In this document: positions 5,426-7,312 of the stretch, in pieces | Layout of the letters: every line of letters begins with the position of its first letter | Numbering within the stretch: the first letter of the stretch is position 1 | Source: Giesbergeria sp. | GTDB taxonomy: Bacteria; Pseudomonadota; Gammaproteobacteria; Burkholderiales; Burkholderiaceae_C | Assembly (NCBI GenBank): GCA_017987055.1 | Contig: JAGNUJ010000074.1 | Coordinates: 1 to 7,312, forward strand | Direction: 5' to 3' | Length of the DNA stretch: 7,312 bases | Notes under the pieces: generated by a model | Database searches by the model: none | What the model was told of the DNA's origin: nothing | Seen by the model: the letters and a program-made list of their open reading frames with translations, nothing else | Position numbers and translations under genes: made by a program

Positions 5426-6249
5426 TACCCCACCCGCCCCCGCAAACGCGGCAGCGCCTGCAAGGCATTGGCCGTCGTCTGCGCGGCCAGCGCCGCCAAG
5501 GGCACGCCGCGCAAATCCGCCAGCACTTGGGCGATGCGTGGCAACTCAGCCGGGCTGTTGCGGCTTTGGGGGGTGCCGGCGGCGCGCTCCAAGGCGGTGC
5601 GGTAGAGCCAATGCGGCGGCATATCGGGCGCGTCGGTTTCTAGCACCAGCGCCTCGGGCGGCAACTGCGTCGCCAAGCGGCGCAGTTGCAGCGCGCGCTC
5701 AAACGTCAGCGCGCCGCCAAAACCGAGCTTAAAACCCAGCGCGATAAACGCGCGCGCCTGCTGCAAGCTGCCGTTAAAAGCATGGGCGATGCCGCCGGAG
5801 ACCGGCACCTCGCGCAGGCCTTTGAGCAGCCGATCCGCCGAGCGGCGCACATGCAGAATCACCGGCAAATCAAAGCGCCGCGCCAGTTGCAATTGCGCGC
5901 GGTAAAACTGCTCTTGCCGCGCCGCGTCCAGCCCAGGCACAAAGTAATCGAGGCCGATTTCGCCCACCGCCACCAAATGCGGGGCATGGCGCACGCGCTC
6001 TACGATTTTCCCCAGCGCCGCCACGTCATCGTCCCCAGCGCGACCGGTGTAGAGCGGGTGGATACCCAGCGCGTAGCTGTCGCCGTGGCGCTGCGCTAGC
6101 GCCTGCACCGCGCCGCAGTGCGCCAGTTCCACGGCTGGAATCACCAGATGCTGCACGCCCGCCGCCCGCGCTGCTGCGCGCAGCGCGTCCACGTCGGGGG
6201 TGAACTCGGGCGCGTCGAGGTGGCAGTGGGTGTCTATCCAGACAGGCAT
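5425..6249 (-). CDS. TatD-family metal-dependent hydrolase (YjjV-like)
   Basis: This 274-residue cytoplasmic TIM-barrel hydrolase belongs to the TatD family, whose members act as metal-dependent DNases/exonucleases. The full metal-site series is visible: DTHCH (H8, H10), VGEIGLDYF (E97), ILHVRR (H133), GIAHAF (H156) and ETDAPDMP (D206). The wording around these motifs, including GSLQQA (160-165) and TDAPDMP, resembles Escherichia coli YjjV more than TatD itself. The length is normal (about 260-275). The start at ATG 6249 is supported by an AGGG ribosome-binding site overlapping the thioredoxin-like stop, 4 bp before the ATG. It is the last gene of the lolD cluster, and its stop codon abuts repeat copy A. 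A TatD-family gene close downstream of lol genes is, from memory, common in betaproteobacteria. The natural substrate is not established by sequence. Confidence 0.95.
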   Translation of the reverse strand: MPVWIDTHCHLDAPEFTPDVDALRAAARAAGVQHLVIPAVELAHCGAVQALAQRHGDSYALGIHPLYTGRAGDDDVAALGKIVERVRHAPHLVAVGEIGLDYFVPGLDAARQEQFYRAQLQLARRFDLPVILHVRRSADRLLKGLREVPVSGGIAHAFNGSLQQARAFIALGFKLGFGGALTFERALQLRRLATQLPPEALVLETDAPDMPPHWLYRTALERAAGTPQSRNSPAELPRIAQVLADLRGVPLAALAAQTTANALQALPRLRGRVG

Positions 6250-6253
6250 GGCA

Positions 6254-6257
6254 CCCT
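6254..6257 (-). promoter_or_regulatory. ribosome-binding site of the TatD-family gene
   Basis: AGGG on the minus strand overlaps the TAG stop of the thioredoxin-like gene (6258-6256) and lies 4 bp before ATG 6249. The overlap suggests translational coupling of the two genes. Confidence 0.6.
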
Positions 6258-6588
6258 AATCCGCCGCCAGCGCCAGCACGCGCTCCACATCGGCCAGCAC
6301 CTGCTGCAAGCCAAAGCTGCGCGCGTACTCCAGCGCCAACTGGCCGTGGACGTAAAAGCGCAGCACCGGCAGGCTGAACACGCCCTCTTGCGCGCACAAA
6401 GCCGGCGCATCGGCGCAATCGACATAGGCCAGCGCGGCGGCGGCGAAGTGCTCGGCCATCAGCGCTTCTAGGCGCGGGCGGATGGCTTGGCACACGCCGC
6501 AGTGCGCGCCGCCCCACAGCACCAGCAGCGCGGGGTGGCTGCTCAGCGGCTGCAAATCTTCGGCGGTGGTGATGGTTTGCATGGGCAT
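6256..6588 (-). CDS. small thioredoxin-like protein with CGVC active site
   Basis: The 110-residue protein has a thioredoxin fold pattern. There is a beta strand LLVLWGG, then the redox motif CGVC (C30-C33), helix QAIRPRLEALM, strand AALAYVDC, and the cis-proline loop SLPVLRFY (P74) followed by GQLALEYA. It likely acts as a cytoplasmic thiol-disulfide oxidoreductase, since no signal peptide or membrane anchor is visible. The active site differs from the standard WCGPC: the residue before the first Cys is His29, and Val replaces Pro between the cysteines. Two more cysteines (C58, C65) sit in the middle. ATG 6588 is chosen because GAGA lies 6 bp upstream; a second in-frame ATG at 6582 would remove only two residues. 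It lies 8 bp after the SMR gene and 6 bp before the TatD-family gene, so it is co-transcribed with them. Its partner protein is unknown. Confidence 0.87.
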   Translation of the reverse strand: MPMQTITTAEDLQPLSSHPALLVLWGGAHCGVCQAIRPRLEALMAEHFAAAALAYVDCADAPALCAQEGVFSLPVLRFYVHGQLALEYARSFGLQQVLADVERVLALAAD

Positions 6589-6596
6589 TGGCGTTC

Positions 6597-6929
6597 TCAG
6601 TGGACAGCGGTTTTAGAAAACAACTGAATCACCGCCACGCCCGCCACGATCAGCGCCATGCCGATCAGCGCGGGCAGATCGACGCTTTGGCGGTACAGCA
6701 CATAGCTGGCAATCGTCACCAGCACGATGCCCAGCCCCGACCACAGGGCGTAGGCCACGCCCACCGACAGGCTTTGCAGCGTCAGCGACAGGCCATAAAA
6801 CGCCGCGCTGTAGCCCAGCACCACAACGACTGACGGCCACAAGCGGGTGAAACCGGCACTGGCTTTCAGCGCCGAGGTGGCGATGACCTCGGCGACGATG
6901 GCCAAGCCCAAAGCGGCATACGGGTGCAT
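6597..6929 (-). CDS. emrE: EmrE-type small multidrug resistance transporter
   Basis: This is a 110-residue, four-helix inner-membrane proton-coupled exporter of the SMR family, the same length as Escherichia coli EmrE as I recall it. Key EmrE positions are conserved: the essential Glu14 (IVAEV), Tyr4, Tyr40, Phe44, Tyr60 and Trp63 (AYALWSGLG). The GFTRLWPSV stretch at residues 26-34 and DLPALIGM near 84-91 also match EmrE closely. Charged residues are few (K22, R29, R80, K106), fitting the dual-topology antiparallel homodimer known for EmrE. It is a single gene with no SMR partner beside it, consistent with a homodimer. Expected substrates are quaternary ammonium and other lipophilic cations, by family analogy. 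ATG 6929 is supported by AAGGA 9 bp upstream, which overlaps the lolD stop. It lies inside a housekeeping operon rather than an integron or resistance island. Confidence 0.95.
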   Translation of the reverse strand: MHPYAALGLAIVAEVIATSALKASAGFTRLWPSVVVVLGYSAAFYGLSLTLQSLSVGVAYALWSGLGIVLVTIASYVLYRQSVDLPALIGMALIVAGVAVIQLFSKTAVH

Positions 6930-6938
6930 GGCGCTTTG

Positions 6939-6943
6939 TCCTT
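6939..6943 (-). promoter_or_regulatory. ribosome-binding site of the SMR gene
   Basis: AAGGA on the minus strand shares bases with the TAA stop of lolD (6944-6942) and lies 9 bp before ATG 6929. This fixes the start and suggests that translation of the transporter is coupled to lolD. Confidence 0.7.
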
Positions 6944-7312
6944 AAACCTCGTCGGCCTGCACCAGCTTGCCAGCCACCAAGCGCAATTGGCGATCGCAGC
7001 GCGCCGCCAGCGTTTCGTCGTGCGTGACCATCACAAAGGCAGTGCCTTGGTCGCGCGCCAGTTGCAGCATGTGTTGAAACACGCTCTCGGCGGTGTTGCG
7101 GTCGAGGTTGCCAGTCGGCTCGTCGGCCAGCACGCAGGCTGGGCGCGTGACCAGTGCGCGGGCAATGGCCACGCGCTGGCGCTCGCCGCCAGACAGTTCG
7201 GCCGGGCGGTGCTGCACGCGCTCGCTCAAACCGACATGGGCCAGCATCTGCGCCGCTTGGCGCGTGCATTCGGCGTAGGGCAGGCGGCGAATGCGCAGCG
7301 GCATGGCGACGT
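6942..7312 (-). CDS. lolD: LolD, lipoprotein-release ABC ATPase, 5' part cut by window edge
   Basis: This is the C-terminal half of the ATPase of the LolCDE complex, which extracts outer-membrane lipoproteins from the inner membrane and passes them to LolA. About 123 codons of an expected 220-235 are present; the Walker A and Q-loop portion lies outside. Counting from the internal Met at 7304, the ABC signature [15 protein letters not shown] is at 37-51, Walker B VLADEP at 58-63, the D-loop GNLD at 65-68 and the H-loop His in VTHD at 95. The reading frame continues upstream as Val-Ala-Met-Pro-Leu, typical of an internal NVAMPL-like stretch in LolD, so Met 7304 is not the start. The [12 protein letters not shown] wording is close to LolD; other MacB-type ATPases share the motifs, so a related exporter ATPase is the main alternative. 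The lolC/lolE gene, if present, should lie further right. Confidence 0.88.
   Translation of the reverse strand, partial: VAMPLRIRRLPYAECTRQAAQMLAHVGLSERVQHRPAELSGGERQRVAIARALVTRPACVLADEPTGNLDRNTAESVFQHMLQLARDQGTAFVMVTHDETLAARCDRQLRLVAGKLVQADEV

Noticed and set aside
6597..6929. SMR gene as part of an integron or resistance cassette
   Set aside because: No attC-like site, integrase or insertion sequence is nearby, and the gene is tightly spaced inside the lolD cluster.

Overview
The window is a gene-dense stretch of a GC-rich bacterial chromosome. All nine genes lie on the minus strand, so transcription runs from the right edge to the left. Several things point to a betaproteobacterium of order Burkholderiales, probably family Comamonadaceae: the protein set (LolD, DUF3422, a stand-alone GspE/PilB-type ATPase paired with a spermidine-synthase-like protein), and a short dispersed intergenic repeat of a kind I associate from memory with Comamonadaceae genomes. 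The family assignment is an inference; no rRNA or other marker is present.

In transcription order, the first cluster occupies 7312-5425. It holds the 3' half of lolD (lipoprotein-release ABC ATPase), an EmrE-type small multidrug transporter, a small thioredoxin-like protein and a TatD-family metal-dependent hydrolase. Gaps are 6-12 bp, and two ribosome-binding sites overlap the preceding stop codon, so this looks like one operon whose promoter is outside the window. A 189-bp gap follows (5236-5424), the longest non-coding stretch here. It is full of structure: repeat copy A directly at the tatD stop, a short palindrome, and a large bipartite inverted repeat just before the next start codon.

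The second cluster occupies 5235-1. It holds a spermidine-synthase-like protein, a complete GspE/PilB-type ATPase starting 1 bp after it, a DUF3422 membrane-anchored protein, a hotdog-fold thioesterase and an EamA/DMT-family permease cut by the left edge. Gaps are 1, 56, 45 and 9 bp. A second copy of the dispersed repeat (copy B, 817-870) lies across the thioesterase/EamA junction. It encodes the last two residues and stop of the first protein and the first 12 residues of the second.

The genes are mostly housekeeping or transport functions. I see no phage, transposase, CRISPR array, tRNA or rRNA, and no clear new multi-gene system. The points most worth a second look are the two repeat copies placed at the 3' ends of genes, the structured leader before the spermidine-synthase-like gene, and the tight pairing of that gene with an orphan secretion-type ATPase.
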